From: an uncultured Eubacterium sp. | Lineage (GTDB): Bacteria > Bacillota > Clostridia > Lachnospirales > CAG-274 | Direction of reading: 5' to 3' | Assembly: GCA_900545305.1 (NCBI GenBank) | Contig: UQYD01000005.1 | Location: forward strand, 29,613-93,612 | Length of the DNA: 64,000 bases | Part shown: one piece after another, positions 17,927 through 27,718 of the stretch | Layout: each line of letters starts with the position of its first letter | How positions within the stretch are numbered: position 1 is the first letter of the stretch | Program-made: the position numbers and the translations under genes | The notes under the pieces: generated by a model | What the model was told of the DNA's origin: nothing | The model's input: only the letters and a program-made list of their open reading frames with translations | Databases searched by the model: none

Positions 17927-18024
17927 AAAAATCACGGATAGTTTAATTTGGGTTAGAATACCGTATTTTTGCAATCGGTTTTTTTAGAAAGAGAAATTTA
18001 CATTTCAAAGAATGAGGTAATTAA

Positions 18025-19071
18025 ATGAAAAAATTAGTAATCGGTGATTTAGTAGCCAAGGTACCCATTATACAGGGTGGTATGGGCGTAGGCGTCAGCC
18101 TTGGTGGACTTGCCGGAGCAGTTGCCAAAGAGGGCGGCATAGGGGTTATTTCTGCAGCTCAGCCTGGTTTCAGAGAAGATGATTTTTATACTAATACATT
18201 TGAAGCCAATATGAGAGCCTTAGAAAGAGAAATTAAAAAAGCTAAGGAAATTTCAAATGGTGGTATTGTTGGTGTAAATATTATGGTTGCTGTTACACAT
18301 TACAGCGATTTTGTAAAGTGCTGTATTGATAGTGGTGCTGACATTATTATTTCTGGTGCAGGTCTTCCTATGGACCTTCCTAAATTTGCTGAAGGCAGTG
18401 ATATTAAATTAGCTCCTATTGTATCTTCAGCTAAAGCCTGTAAGCTTATACTTGGCAGATGGATTAAGAAATTCAATAAGGTTGCTGACCTTGTTGTTAT
18501 TGAAGGTCCAAAGGCCGGTGGTCATTTAGGCTTTAAGGTAGACGAAATATCTGAAAAGCAGGATAATTATGACAACGATATAAAGGAAATAATTGCCTGT
18601 GTTAAGGATTTTGAAGAAAGTACAGGAAAGAAAATCCCAGTAGTTTTTGCTGGTGGTGTTTTTGATAGAAAAGATATTGACCATTGTTTTGAATTAGGTC
18701 TTGACGGTGTTCAGATGGCTACTCGTTTTGTAGCAACAGAAGAATGTGATGCTGATGTAGCATTTAAGCAGGCTTATGTTGATGCAAAGCCAGGAGATGC
18801 TGTTATCGTTAAAAGTCCTGTAGGTATGCCGGGTAGAGCGTTAAACAACAACTTTATTGCCAATGTTGTGCCACAGGGTTGTAAAATAAAGAGATGCTTC
18901 AACTGTCTTACTCATTGTGACCCTAAGACAATACCATACTGTATTTCACAGGCACTTTTCAATGGTGCAAATGGTGATATTGACCATGGTCTTATTTTCT
19001 GTGGTGCAAATGTTGCAAAGGTAGATAAAATAACTACTGTCCACGAAATTTTTGAAGAACTTACAAAATAA
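18025..19071 (+). CDS. Nitronate monooxygenase / FabK-like FMN enzyme
   Basis: 348 residues of the 2-nitropropane dioxygenase fold: PIIQGGMGVGVSLGGLAGAVAKEGGIGVIS at the N-terminus, GADIIISGAGLP, IEGPKAGGHLGF (the FMN-phosphate and GGH motif, about 165-176) and VFAGGVFDRKD. Relatives are nitronate monooxygenases or the enoyl-ACP reductase FabK, and motifs alone do not separate them with certainty. There is no fatty-acid cluster around it, so the former is preferred. The C-terminus has a cysteine cluster (RCFNCLTHCDPKTIPYC) that is longer than in FabK. An SseB-like gene follows after 19 bases. Confidence 0.8.
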   Translation: MKKLVIGDLVAKVPIIQGGMGVGVSLGGLAGAVAKEGGIGVISAAQPGFREDDFYTNTFEANMRALEREIKKAKEISNGGIVGVNIMVAVTHYSDFVKCCIDSGADIIISGAGLPMDLPKFAEGSDIKLAPIVSSAKACKLILGRWIKKFNKVADLVVIEGPKAGGHLGFKVDEISEKQDNYDNDIKEIIACVKDFEESTGKKIPVVFAGGVFDRKDIDHCFELGLDGVQMATRFVATEECDADVAFKQAYVDAKPGDAVIVKSPVGMPGRALNNNFIANVVPQGCKIKRCFNCLTHCDPKTIPYCISQALFNGANGDIDHGLIFCGANVAKVDKITTVHEIFEELTK

Positions 19072-19090
19072 TTTTTAGAGGTATAGATTT

Positions 19091-19882
19091 ATGAATGATT
19101 TAAACGTAGATAACAAAAAATTGATTGACGCAATGAAGATGATGCGTGAAAATCCAACTGAAATTGTAAAAAATGAATTTCTTGAACAGGTTTTTGCAGC
19201 TAACTTTATTGTTCCGGCAACTATTACTCCAGAACCAGTAGACGGTAAAATTCTTGAAGATTCTAAGATTTCTTTCTTCTTCTTACAGAATAAAGAAAAG
19301 AAGAACTATATTTTAACTTTCTCTGCTCCAGAACAGTACCTTTTCTGGAAGGAACACAGAAGAGATACTAGCAAGAAGGTTACTGTTTTAAACTATGGTT
19401 ATGACCAGCTTGCAAAGATTGTTATGGATTATCCTACACTTTTCGGTGGTTTCCTTATTGACCCTAACGGCTACAACTTTGCTATTGAAAGTGACCTTAT
19501 TCGTGATATTGATAAGGCTAAAAATCCAGAAGTTGCAGTTGAGCCTGTAAGAATTCTTCCTAAGGAAGGTATGGGTCTTGAACCAGCTGACCCTAAGGGT
19601 CTTGAACCTTTATTAGAAGCAATTTCTAAGTATTTAGATACTGAAAATAGTGTTAGAGCTGCTTACCTTATGAAAACTGTAAGAAGAGGCGATACGCTTC
19701 CTACACTTATTGTTGTAGTTGACTTCGTAGGTGGTAGAATGAAGTACCTCTTTGATGGTATTGCTACAGTTGCAAGAGGTACTGTTGATAATTGTGAATC
19801 ACTTGGTCTTATGCCAGCAAGTGACAAGATTGCAGGACATGCAATCGAAAATGTAGAACCATTCTACAAGAAAAAGAAATAA
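19091..19882 (+). CDS. SseB-like protein
   Basis: 263 residues. The first half (KNEFLEQVFAANFIVPATIT, FLQNKEKKNYILTFSAPEQYLFW) matches the SseB N-terminal domain and the second half (VRILPKEGMGLEPADPKGLEPLLEAISKYL, then AYLMKTVRRGDTLPTLIVVVDF) matches the SseB C-terminal domain. SseB was named for enhanced serine sensitivity in Escherichia coli; its molecular role is unclear. Cytoplasmic. It is probably co-transcribed with the upstream flavin enzyme and is followed by a terminator. Confidence 0.75.
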   Translation: MNDLNVDNKKLIDAMKMMRENPTEIVKNEFLEQVFAANFIVPATITPEPVDGKILEDSKISFFFLQNKEKKNYILTFSAPEQYLFWKEHRRDTSKKVTVLNYGYDQLAKIVMDYPTLFGGFLIDPNGYNFAIESDLIRDIDKAKNPEVAVEPVRILPKEGMGLEPADPKGLEPLLEAISKYLDTENSVRAAYLMKTVRRGDTLPTLIVVVDFVGGRMKYLFDGIATVARGTVDNCESLGLMPASDKIAGHAIENVEPFYKKKK

Positions 19883-19910
19883 TTATTGATAAATAAATAT
19901 TTGTTTATAT

Positions 19911-19953
19911 ATAAGCTGTCATATAATTGATTTTTATGACAGCTTATTGTTTT
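19911..19953 (+). terminator. Intrinsic terminator after the SseB-like gene
   Basis: ATAAGCTGTCATA (19911-19923) pairs perfectly with TATGACAGCTTAT (19935-19947), followed by TGTTTT. Confidence 0.85.
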
Positions 19954-20064
19954 GTGTACAAAAGTAGTAAATAAGCTATATTAAAGTAAGAGTATTCTTT
20001 ATTTTTTAATGAAAATAGTGTATAATATTTTCAGAATTCGCACAGAGAAAAAGGAGGATTATTG

Positions 20065-20979
20065 ATGCAGAAATTTGTAGGTAATGTAAAGCTGAATTTG
20101 GATTATTATTCTGGTGAAGATTTATACAGCGATGGAGATATTGAAAATGAGATTTTGGACATTGTAAAAAACTACAAGCCAGAAGAATATAATTCAGTTA
20201 TTAACTCAAGAGCAAATTGGCCTGTACTATATCATTTATCTCCTATAAGAACAAATTGTGTAGAGTGGATAGATATTGAAAAGACAGATAGTGTGTTGGA
20301 GATAGGTGCTGGCTGTGGAGCGATTACAGGTGCTTTGGCTAAAAAGGCTAATAGTGTTACTTGCGTAGAGCTTTCTAAGAGAAGAAGTACAATAAATGCT
20401 ACAAGAAATAAGGAATTTGATAATATAGAAATTTTCGTGGGAAATTTTCAGACTGTAGAAAAGGATTTAGGTCAATTTGATGTTATTACACTTATAGGGG
20501 TTTTAGAGTATGCCCAATACTATATTTCATCAAAGAAACCATATGAGGAATTTTTAAAAATAGTTCTTAAGCATCTTAAACCAAATGGAAAACTTATATT
20601 GGCAATAGAAAATAAGTTGGGAATGAAATATTGGGCAGGATGCAAAGAGGACCACAATGGTGGATATTTTGAATCTATTGAAAATTATCCAAATAATAAA
20701 GGTGTTAGAACTTTTTCAAGAGGTGAGCTTGAAAAAATGTTTATAGACACAGGATATTCAAATCACGAATTTTATTATCCTTATCCGGATTATAAATTAC
20801 CTATGGCTATTTACAGTGATAAGTTTTTGCCTAGCTTAGGTGATTTGAGAAATAATATGAGAAATTTTGATGGTGACAGAGTTATTCTTTTTGATGAAGG
20901 AAAGGCTTTTGATAATATTATTGAGAATGGATTGTTCCCTGAATTTTCTAATTCATTTTTGGTTATTGCGTACAAGTAG
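20065..20979 (+). CDS. SAM-dependent class I methyltransferase
   Basis: 304 residues. The SAM-binding motif is VLEIGAGCGAITGALA (about 82-97), followed by the acidic motif II VTCVELSKRR and the post-motif FDVITLIGVLEYAQ. After the Rossmann part, a KLILAIENKLGMKYWAG segment is typical of methyltransferases found with surface-polysaccharide genes. A TTG one codon upstream is possible, but ATG 20065 has the better spacing from AAGGAGGA. It ends 11 bases before the giant gene and likely acts with it on a glycan. A TATAAT at 20021 is the likely -10. Confidence 0.85.
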   Translation: MQKFVGNVKLNLDYYSGEDLYSDGDIENEILDIVKNYKPEEYNSVINSRANWPVLYHLSPIRTNCVEWIDIEKTDSVLEIGAGCGAITGALAKKANSVTCVELSKRRSTINATRNKEFDNIEIFVGNFQTVEKDLGQFDVITLIGVLEYAQYYISSKKPYEEFLKIVLKHLKPNGKLILAIENKLGMKYWAGCKEDHNGGYFESIENYPNNKGVRTFSRGELEKMFIDTGYSNHEFYYPYPDYKLPMAIYSDKFLPSLGDLRNNMRNFDGDRVILFDEGKAFDNIIENGLFPEFSNSFLVIAYK

Positions 20980-20990
20980 GAGGAAATACT

Positions 20991-23900
20991 GTGAAAGAGG
21001 TATTATTTACTAAATATTCAAATGAGCGAGACCCTCGCTTTGCTATAAGAACATCCATTATAGAAGATAGTAAAAAAAATAAAAGATATGTTGAAAAGAC
21101 TGCTGTTACAAAAGAGGCAGAAGAACATGTGCAAAATATGCTTGTGGCATATGAAAAATTATCAGAATATTACAAAGATACAGATGTACAGTTTAGCAAG
21201 TGCAAGATAAAAAATGGCGTAGCTGTATTTGACTATATAGACGGAGATTCTTTAGGAGATAAGTTTGAGGAACTTGTAGAAAATGAAGACTACAAAGGAA
21301 TTTTAGAACTTTATAAGTCTTTTGAAGATATTGTGAAAAAGGGTTCAGGATTAGAGCCTTTTGTTATGACTGAAAAGTTTAAGGAAGTTTTTGGAGATAT
21401 TACTTTGCCTGACGGACTTATGGCAAGAGAATACTCAAATATTGATTTGATTTTTGAAAACATAATTTTAGGCGATAAGTATACAATTATTGATTATGAA
21501 TGGAGCTTAGATTTTCCTGTGCCTATTGAATATATAATGTTCCGTTCAGTATTTACATTTATGTATGTAAAAAATCACAATAGTCTTATACAGAGGGATT
21601 TATTTTCATTCTTAGGTTTTTCTGAAAAAGAAAGAGAAATCTATATGAAAATGGAAGAAAACTTCCAAAAATATGTTACTAGAAATGCTCATCCTTTATC
21701 CTATGTATACGATAAAATAAGGGGTAATAATTATGATTTAAGCAGTGCCATTGAAAAAATAAATCAGGAAAATGCTGATTTGTGTCTTACACAGGTATAC
21801 TATGATTTAGGTAATGGATATAGCGAAGAAAATAGTTATAAACAGTTCTATAATTATAATCAGGATATAAATTTTACTATTTCTGTCGATGAAAAAGTTA
21901 AAAATTACAGATTTGACCCAACTTGTGTATTTAGCCTTGTAAATATTAAAAAATGTATAGGGGTTAAAAATGGTGGAATTTATGACTTGGAATTTAAGAC
22001 TAATGGCTATAGAAACAAAAATACTATTGTTTTTGATACAGTAGACCCACAGATAAATTTTGAAAATTTTGAAGAAAATACTGAAAAAATAGAAATAGTA
22101 TATAATGTTATGCCATTAACAGAAAGAACAGTTAATGACTATGCCAGAGCTATATGCGATAAAATTTCTGCTGAAGATAAATATAGTGAACAAATTTCTT
22201 ATGTCAATAAACTTGAAAGTGAAAAAAATCATCTTACTGGCTTAAACAAGGATTTGAAGGATAAAAATGTTATTCTTGAGGTAAGTAAGGCTGAATTAGA
22301 AAAGCATAACAAAGAAATGCAAAATGAAAACGAAAATCTTAACAGAAAGATTAATTTGCTTGAAAGTTCCTATGATGCCTTAAAGAGAAATGCTGATGCT
22401 ATGAACAATAACATCAATGGGTTAAATGGTGAAATTGAAAGCCTTAGAATACAGCTGAATAATGTAAATAATGATTATAATGCAGTTTTAAATTCAAGAA
22501 TATGGAAAACTACAGCTGGATACAGAAGAAGTGTTGGCAAATTAAAGCAGTATATTGGAACTCATAAATGGACACTTCAAATGTATTTAGTATACAGAAG
22601 TCTTAAGGTTGATGGAATAAAAACAACTTTGCACAGAGTTATTAATAGGTTAAAGGGTGTTCAAAATAGTGTAAGTATGCCAGTAGCTACAAACTATGGT
22701 GAATTAAGAGAAAACACTCTTGACTTAAATGCTATTAAACCTTTAGAAACTTTGGATAAGACTATAGCCATACATCTCCATTTATACTATGTTGATTTAT
22801 TAGAAGAATTTTTTGAATATTTTACAAATATGCCTTATAAATTTGACCTTTATGTTTCTTGTAAAGAGGGTAGTGACATTAAGGCAATAACACATAAATT
22901 TAAAAAATTGAAGAATGTAGGCAAGGTAGATGTAAGATACACTATAAACAGAGGTAGAGATATAGCACCTTTGTATGTTCAGTTTGGTGCTGAAATTGAA
23001 AAATACGATTATTTCTTGCACATTCATTCAAAAAAATCCCTTCATTCCGGCTCTGAAATGCTAGACTGGAGAAAAAATAGTATGAATTGCCTTTTAGGTT
23101 CTCCGGAAAGAGTTAAAAAAATATTTGCTATGTTTGAGGGAGATACAAAGGCAGGTATTGTTTGTCCGGAAACAAGTAATGTTATGGGACCAATAGCATC
23201 TCACTGGTTAAGAAATACAGCAGAAGGCAGAAAATTGTTAAACAGAATGGGAATACCTTATAGTGGTGGATTTTTCAGTTATCCTATTGGTAGTTTCTTC
23301 TGGGCTAAAACTGAGGCACTTCGTCCTGTTTTTGATATGAAGTTAAAGTATGAAGACTTCCCTCAGGAGGCAGGACAGATAGATGGTACAGTAGCCCATG
23401 CTCTTGAAAGAGCAGTTGCCTTTGTATGCAAACATAAGGGCTACAATTTGGCTATACTTGATAATGACGACAATGTTGTCAGAATTAACAGAACAGTTAA
23501 GTCATTCTATTCTTATTTTGCTTGTAGAATGGAAGATGTATTTAATTTCTTAAACAGAAAAGAAGTTATTTCATTTGATATTTTCGATACTCTTATTACA
23601 AGACTTATTTATAATCCAGATGATATTTTTATGCTTATGGAGAGAAAAATATATAATAAGTATAATTTAAAGTTGGATTATTTAAAGGTCAGAAAAGAAG
23701 CAGAGGCAAAAGCTGTAACACAAAAGGGTGCATTCTGTAATATTCACGATATATATGACTATATGCCGGACAAAAAACTTGGTATTACTAAGGAAATGGC
23801 TGAAGAATTTAAGGAAATGGAAATTTCTCTTGAATTGGATTTATGTGTTCCGAGACGTGATATTCAGAAAATTTTTAATATGCTTAAAAATGCCGGCAAA

Positions 23901-25325
23901 AAAATATTGCTTTTAAGTGATATGTATTTAACAAGTGACATTATTGCTAAAATGCTTGAAAAATGTGGATATAGTGGTTGGGATGAAATATGGATTTCCT
24001 GTGAAAAGGGTAAACGTAAAGATAATGACGAAATGTGGAAACTCTTTGCAGAAAAATATGGTACTCGTCAGGCTATTCACATTGGCGATAATGCACAATC
24101 AGATGTTCAGGCTCCAGGGGATTTAAGACTTGATGGAATTTTTGAAGGATTTTTAGTATTAAATCCTAGAGATGAATTTAAGTTCAGCAAATATTATAAT
24201 GCTTTTTCAAAATATGAAAATACAACTGTTGAAAATTCTATTATTCTTGGAACTTTAGTAAACGGATATTTATGTAATAATGCTTTTAGTTCTGATAATT
24301 TAGGAGAAACAAAATTTGATAATGCAAAGGATTTAGGTGCAGGTGCTTTTGGTGCTTTATTTACGGCCTTTGCTGACAATATCTATAAGTGGGCAGGCAA
24401 AAATGACCTTTGGTTCTTGGCTAGAGAAGGTTATGTTTTAAAAGAAGTTTATGATATTTTTGCTAAAAATATTACTGGTGAAAAGGTTAATAGTGAATAC
24501 TTCCTTACATCAAGAAGAAGCGTTGCCGTACCGGCTATAGAAAGTGCTGACGATGTAAAAGGTATTCTTGAGCAATATTATGACGGGAACCTTTCTAATA
24601 TGTTAAAGTCAAGATTAGGCTTAAATGTAAAGCCTGATTTTAAGGATATTCATATTATTATGCCTAGAGATATTGAAAAGGTTATGAAAACAATAGAGCC
24701 TTACTTAAATGATATTTTCAAAAAAGCAAATGAAGAAAAGAAAGAATATATGGCATATATTGATTCTCTCCAGTACAATAATAACCCTTGTGTTGTAGAT
24801 GTAGGATATTCTGGTACAATACAGTATTATTTAAGCAAAATGCTTAACAAGAAAGTAAAAGGTGCATATTTATCTACAACACCAGAGAAGAAACCTGAAA
24901 AATTAGGTTGCGTTTGTTACTCACTTTATCCTGTGTTGAATTTGGAAAAATCAAAGGAAAATACTGTATTTAAAAATCAGTTGTTCTTAGAGGCTGTTTT
25001 AAAAGCTCCTTTTGGTCAGCTTATGTGTTTTGAAAATGGTAAGCCAGTATATGGTGAGGACAGAATTATAGGTGATGATGTTGCTAATATGCAAAAGGGT
25101 ATATTAGAATATGTTTCAAAGGTATCTTCTGTTCTTAATGGAATAGGGGAAGTAAATATTGATAAAAACCTTGCAAGTACTATTTTTGATATAGGTCTTA
25201 TGGGCTGTTGGTGGAAAAATGGTATGGCAGAAATTTTTAAGGTTACAGATGATTACTGTTCTAATGGTGAGTTCTATTATGATGAACAGAAAAAGGAATG
25301 GACAGTAAAGAAAAGCGAAAATTAG
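20991..25325 (+). CDS. 1444-residue multidomain surface-glycan protein (kinase-like, coiled coil, RgpF, HAD)
   Basis: Starts with GTG; AGGAGG overlaps the previous stop. Visible parts: residues 1-360, a kinase/phosphotransferase-like region with NIDLIFENIILG and IIDYEWS (about 150-170), resembling the catalytic HxD/DFD pair of aminoglycoside-kinase folds; about 390-505, a Lys/Glu/Asn-rich coiled coil; about 575-840, rhamnan synthesis protein F (TIAIHLHLYYVDLLEEF, NRGRDIAPLYVQFG, LHIHSKKSLHSG, YPIGSFFWAKTEALRP); about 855-1055, a HAD hydrolase (SFDIFDTLITR, LLLSDMYLTS, HIGDNAQSDVQAPG); about 1055-1444, the tail that usually follows this HAD type (LWFLAREGYVL). It probably modifies or builds a rhamnose-rich wall glycan. 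No other glycan genes are adjacent. Confidence 0.82.
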   Translation: MKEVLFTKYSNERDPRFAIRTSIIEDSKKNKRYVEKTAVTKEAEEHVQNMLVAYEKLSEYYKDTDVQFSKCKIKNGVAVFDYIDGDSLGDKFEELVENEDYKGILELYKSFEDIVKKGSGLEPFVMTEKFKEVFGDITLPDGLMAREYSNIDLIFENIILGDKYTIIDYEWSLDFPVPIEYIMFRSVFTFMYVKNHNSLIQRDLFSFLGFSEKEREIYMKMEENFQKYVTRNAHPLSYVYDKIRGNNYDLSSAIEKINQENADLCLTQVYYDLGNGYSEENSYKQFYNYNQDINFTISVDEKVKNYRFDPTCVFSLVNIKKCIGVKNGGIYDLEFKTNGYRNKNTIVFDTVDPQINFENFEENTEKIEIVYNVMPLTERTVNDYARAICDKISAEDKYSEQISYVNKLESEKNHLTGLNKDLKDKNVILEVSKAELEKHNKEMQNENENLNRKINLLESSYDALKRNADAMNNNINGLNGEIESLRIQLNNVNNDYNAVLNSRIWKTTAGYRRSVGKLKQYIGTHKWTLQMYLVYRSLKVDGIKTTLHRVINRLKGVQNSVSMPVATNYGELRENTLDLNAIKPLETLDKTIAIHLHLYYVDLLEEFFEYFTNMPYKFDLYVSCKEGSDIKAITHKFKKLKNVGKVDVRYTINRGRDIAPLYVQFGAEIEKYDYFLHIHSKKSLHSGSEMLDWRKNSMNCLLGSPERVKKIFAMFEGDTKAGIVCPETSNVMGPIASHWLRNTAEGRKLLNRMGIPYSGGFFSYPIGSFFWAKTEALRPVFDMKLKYEDFPQEAGQIDGTVAHALERAVAFVCKHKGYNLAILDNDDNVVRINRTVKSFYSYFACRMEDVFNFLNRKEVISFDIFDTLITRLIYNPDDIFMLMERKIYNKYNLKLDYLKVRKEAEAKAVTQKGAFCNIHDIYDYMPDKKLGITKEMAEEFKEMEISLELDLCVPRRDIQKIFNMLKNAGKKILLLSDMYLTSDIIAKMLEKCGYSGWDEIWISCEKGKRKDNDEMWKLFAEKYGTRQAIHIGDNAQSDVQAPGDLRLDGIFEGFLVLNPRDEFKFSKYYNAFSKYENTTVENSIILGTLVNGYLCNNAFSSDNLGETKFDNAKDLGAGAFGALFTAFADNIYKWAGKNDLWFLAREGYVLKEVYDIFAKNITGEKVNSEYFLTSRRSVAVPAIESADDVKGILEQYYDGNLSNMLKSRLGLNVKPDFKDIHIIMPRDIEKVMKTIEPYLNDIFKKANEEKKEYMAYIDSLQYNNNPCVVDVGYSGTIQYYLSKMLNKKVKGAYLSTTPEKKPEKLGCVCYSLYPVLNLEKSKENTVFKNQLFLEAVLKAPFGQLMCFENGKPVYGEDRIIGDDVANMQKGILEYVSKVSSVLNGIGEVNIDKNLASTIFDIGLMGCWWKNGMAEIFKVTDDYCSNGEFYYDEQKKEWTVKKSEN

Positions 25326-25329
25326 AAAT

Positions 25330-25357
25330 AAAAGACGGATTAATTTCCGTCTTTTAT
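25330..25357 (+). terminator. Intrinsic terminator after the glycan protein gene
   Basis: AAAAGACGGA (25330-25339) and TCCGTCTTTT (25346-25355), with loop TTAATT. Confidence 0.85.
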
Positions 25358-25410
25358 TTATGTTCAAAATTTATTAATCCCAATTAACTTTGTTAATCCG
25401 ATTAATTATT

Positions 25411-25443
25411 AAAAGGCATAGCTAATGAAAGCTATGCCTTTTG
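25411..25443 (-). terminator. Intrinsic terminator after thrC
   Basis: A 12-bp perfect stem (25411-25422 with 25431-25442) with A and T tracts on both sides. It lies 30 bases after the thrC stop and can work in both directions. Confidence 0.8.
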
Positions 25444-25472
25444 TAAATATATAAATATATGTATATGTCTAA

Positions 25473-26942
25473 TTACTGTAATTTGCTCTTAACGTATTCC
25501 TTAATAGCATCTCTTTCAATAACGTCCTTATGAAGAACTTCTCTAGTGCCAATGCCCTTAATTGGAGCAGGAATAGCAACACCACTTACCTTTTCGAGTT
25601 CGTTAAGTGCATCAAAAGGATTTACATCAGCATACTTGTCGCCGTCAATAGCTCTTAAAACGTCCTTAGCAAACTTGTATGGACTAGCTGTTGAAACAAC
25701 AACGTTAGGAGTCTTGTCACCAGTCTGTGCAAGGTATGTAAGGTAACCACTATATGCAACTGCTGTATGAGTATCCATTACATAGTGAGTTTCTTCGAAT
25801 AAGTCCTTAATAGCCTTGAAAGTTTCTTCAACTGTAGCATATTCGCCTGTGAAGTTAGCTTCAACCTTAAAGCTGTACTTACCGTCCTTAGAAAGAGAAT
25901 CCATCATAGACTTAGTATCTACAGTAGAGTTACTTAAATGATAGAGTAATCTTTCAAGGTTAGAAGAAATAAGAATATCCATTGATGGAGAAACTGTTAC
26001 AATGAAGTCTCTGTTAATATCGTAAACGCCTGTGCTAAAGAAATCGAAAAGAACCTTGTTATCGTTAGAAGCACAAATAAGCTGTTTAACAGGAAGACCC
26101 ATATTCTTTGCATAGAAACCGGCGAGAATGTTACCAAAGTTACCAGTAGGAACAGTGAAGTTAATTTCATCACCCATATTAATCTTACCAGCCTTAACCA
26201 TCTGTGCATAAGCATAGAAGTAGTAAACAATCTGTGGAGCAAGTCTACCAATGTTAATAGAGTTAGCAGATGAGAATACATAACCATTCTTCTTTAATTC
26301 TGCCTTTAATTCATTATCAGTGAAAATTCTCTTAACAGCACTCTGAGCGTCATCAAAGTTACCCTTAATAGCAGCAACACAAGTGTTAGCACCCTTCTGA
26401 GTAACCATCTGCATTTTCTGAACATCAGAAACACCGTCTTCAGGATAGAAAACAATAATCTTTGTACCTTCTACATCAGCAAAACCTTCAAGAGCAGCTT
26501 TACCAGTGTCACCACTTGTAGCAGTAAGAATAACAATCTTTTCTTCAACGCCATTCTTCTTTGCTGCTGTCTTTAAAAGATAAGGAAGAATAGAAAGTGC
26601 CATATCCTTGAAAGCAATAGTCTTACCGTGGAAAAGTTCAAGGAAGTTACCATTACCAGCACTTACTAATGGAGCAATAAGCTTAGTATCGAACTTTTCA
26701 TCGTATGCAGAGTTAATGCAGTACTTTAATTCTTCTTCTGTATAATCAGTAAGAATAAGCTTTAATACTTCGTAAGCAAGTTCCTGATAAGACATTTCAG
26801 TAATCTTTTCTAAAGGAAAGTCGATTGTAGGGATTGTTTCTGGTACGAAAAGACCACCATCATTGGCAATACCCTGAACAATAGCCTGACTAGCTGTAAC
26901 ATAGTTTTTGTCGCCTCTTGTGCTTTTAAACATAATATCCAT
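25473..26942 (-). CDS. thrC: Threonine synthase
   Basis: 489 residues of the long, PLP-dependent threonine synthase type. The lysine that binds PLP lies in HGKTIAFKDMALS (about 107-119), and ATSGDTGKAALEGF, FVPTGNFGNILAGF-like (TVPTGNFGNILAGFYA) and the C-terminal DTHTAVAYSGYL are also conserved. It makes threonine from O-phosphohomoserine. GTG 26948 is in frame but only 3 bases from the GAGG ribosome site, so ATG 26942 is preferred. Transcribed divergently from nrdR; no homoserine genes are adjacent. Confidence 0.95.
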   Translation of the reverse strand: MDIMFKSTRGDKNYVTASQAIVQGIANDGGLFVPETIPTIDFPLEKITEMSYQELAYEVLKLILTDYTEEELKYCINSAYDEKFDTKLIAPLVSAGNGNFLELFHGKTIAFKDMALSILPYLLKTAAKKNGVEEKIVILTATSGDTGKAALEGFADVEGTKIIVFYPEDGVSDVQKMQMVTQKGANTCVAAIKGNFDDAQSAVKRIFTDNELKAELKKNGYVFSSANSINIGRLAPQIVYYFYAYAQMVKAGKINMGDEINFTVPTGNFGNILAGFYAKNMGLPVKQLICASNDNKVLFDFFSTGVYDINRDFIVTVSPSMDILISSNLERLLYHLSNSTVDTKSMMDSLSKDGKYSFKVEANFTGEYATVEETFKAIKDLFEETHYVMDTHTAVAYSGYLTYLAQTGDKTPNVVVSTASPYKFAKDVLRAIDGDKYADVNPFDALNELEKVSGVAIPAPIKGIGTREVLHKDVIERDAIKEYVKSKLQ

Positions 26943-27057
26943 ATTCACATACCTCTTTAAAAATATTCTTGTTCAACGTTCCATTTCCAATTTTATAATA
27001 TTTTTATAGGTTTGTCAATTAATAGTTGTTTTTTGGCTGTATATTTAATAATTTTTC

Positions 27058-27086
27058 TTGTATAAAATTCTTTTATCATTTATAAT
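27058..27086 (+). promoter_or_regulatory. Promoter of nrdR
   Basis: TTGTAT (27058-27063), 17 bases, TATAAT (27081-27086). Confidence 0.6.
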
Positions 27087-27139
27087 GAAGAAAAGGGAAA
27101 GTTTTTGGCAATTTGTTATACAAGGAGGAGAATAAGTAT

Positions 27140-27601
27140 ATGAAATGTCCTTTCTGTGGAGCTTCTGACACAAAGGTTGTGGATACCCGTACAATGGAAG
27201 ATAATTCTGTTATTAGACGCAGACGTTTTTGTCCAGAATGTAGCGAAAGATTTACTACATATGAAAGAGTGGATACAATACCTCTTACTGTTGTAAAAAG
27301 TGACGAAACAAGAGAGTCTTTTGACAGAGGTAAAATATTGAAAGGTATGCTTATGAGCTGTAACAAGCGACCGGTTTCTGTTGAAGAATTGGAAAAGGTA
27401 GTTACATCTATTGAAAATTCATTTATTAATTCAATGAGGAAAGAAATAAGCAGTAAAGAAATAGGCGAAATGGTTATGGATAAATTAAAAGACATTGACC
27501 AGGTTGCCTATGTAAGATTTGCATCAGTTTACAGACAGTTTAAGGATATTGACAGCTTTAGCGAGGAACTTAAAAAGTTGGTAAAAGAGAATAAAAAATA
27601 A
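27140..27601 (+). CDS. nrdR: Transcriptional repressor NrdR
   Basis: 153 residues: a zinc ribbon (MKCPFCGASDTKVVDTR with the second pair in RRRFCPECSERFTTYER) and an ATP-cone (VVKSDETRESFDRGKILKGM onward). NrdR senses ATP/dATP and represses ribonucleotide reductase genes. An in-frame ATG at 27113 would add nine residues before the invariant MKCPFC start; AAGGAGGAGAA precedes ATG 27140. No nrd genes are in the window. Confidence 0.96.
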   Translation: MKCPFCGASDTKVVDTRTMEDNSVIRRRRFCPECSERFTTYERVDTIPLTVVKSDETRESFDRGKILKGMLMSCNKRPVSVEELEKVVTSIENSFINSMRKEISSKEIGEMVMDKLKDIDQVAYVRFASVYRQFKDIDSFSEELKKLVKENKK

Positions 27602-27669
27602 GTAATAATAAATAAAAGAGAATATTTTCTGTAAAAAACACATATTTATTGTAAAATATTATACTTTTA

Positions 27670-27698
27670 TTGACAATTTTTTTTCTATTTATTATAAT
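27670..27698 (+). promoter_or_regulatory. Consensus sigma-A promoter of the hydrogenase operon
   Basis: TTGACA (27670-27675), 17 bases, TATAAT (27693-27698). It matches consensus fully and lies 21 bases before the first gene, which suggests a short leader and strong expression. Confidence 0.8.
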
Positions 27699-27718
27699 CA
27701 AAATTTGGAGGCGATAGA

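Noticed and set aside
17960..17990. ACCG...CGGT followed by seven T as a terminator or attenuator before the FMN enzyme
   Set aside because: The stem is only four base pairs with a 12-base loop; too weak to call.
27076..27495. 139-codon open frame on the minus strand
   Set aside because: It is antisense to nrdR, which matches its family over its whole length; no ribosome site or recognisable domain.
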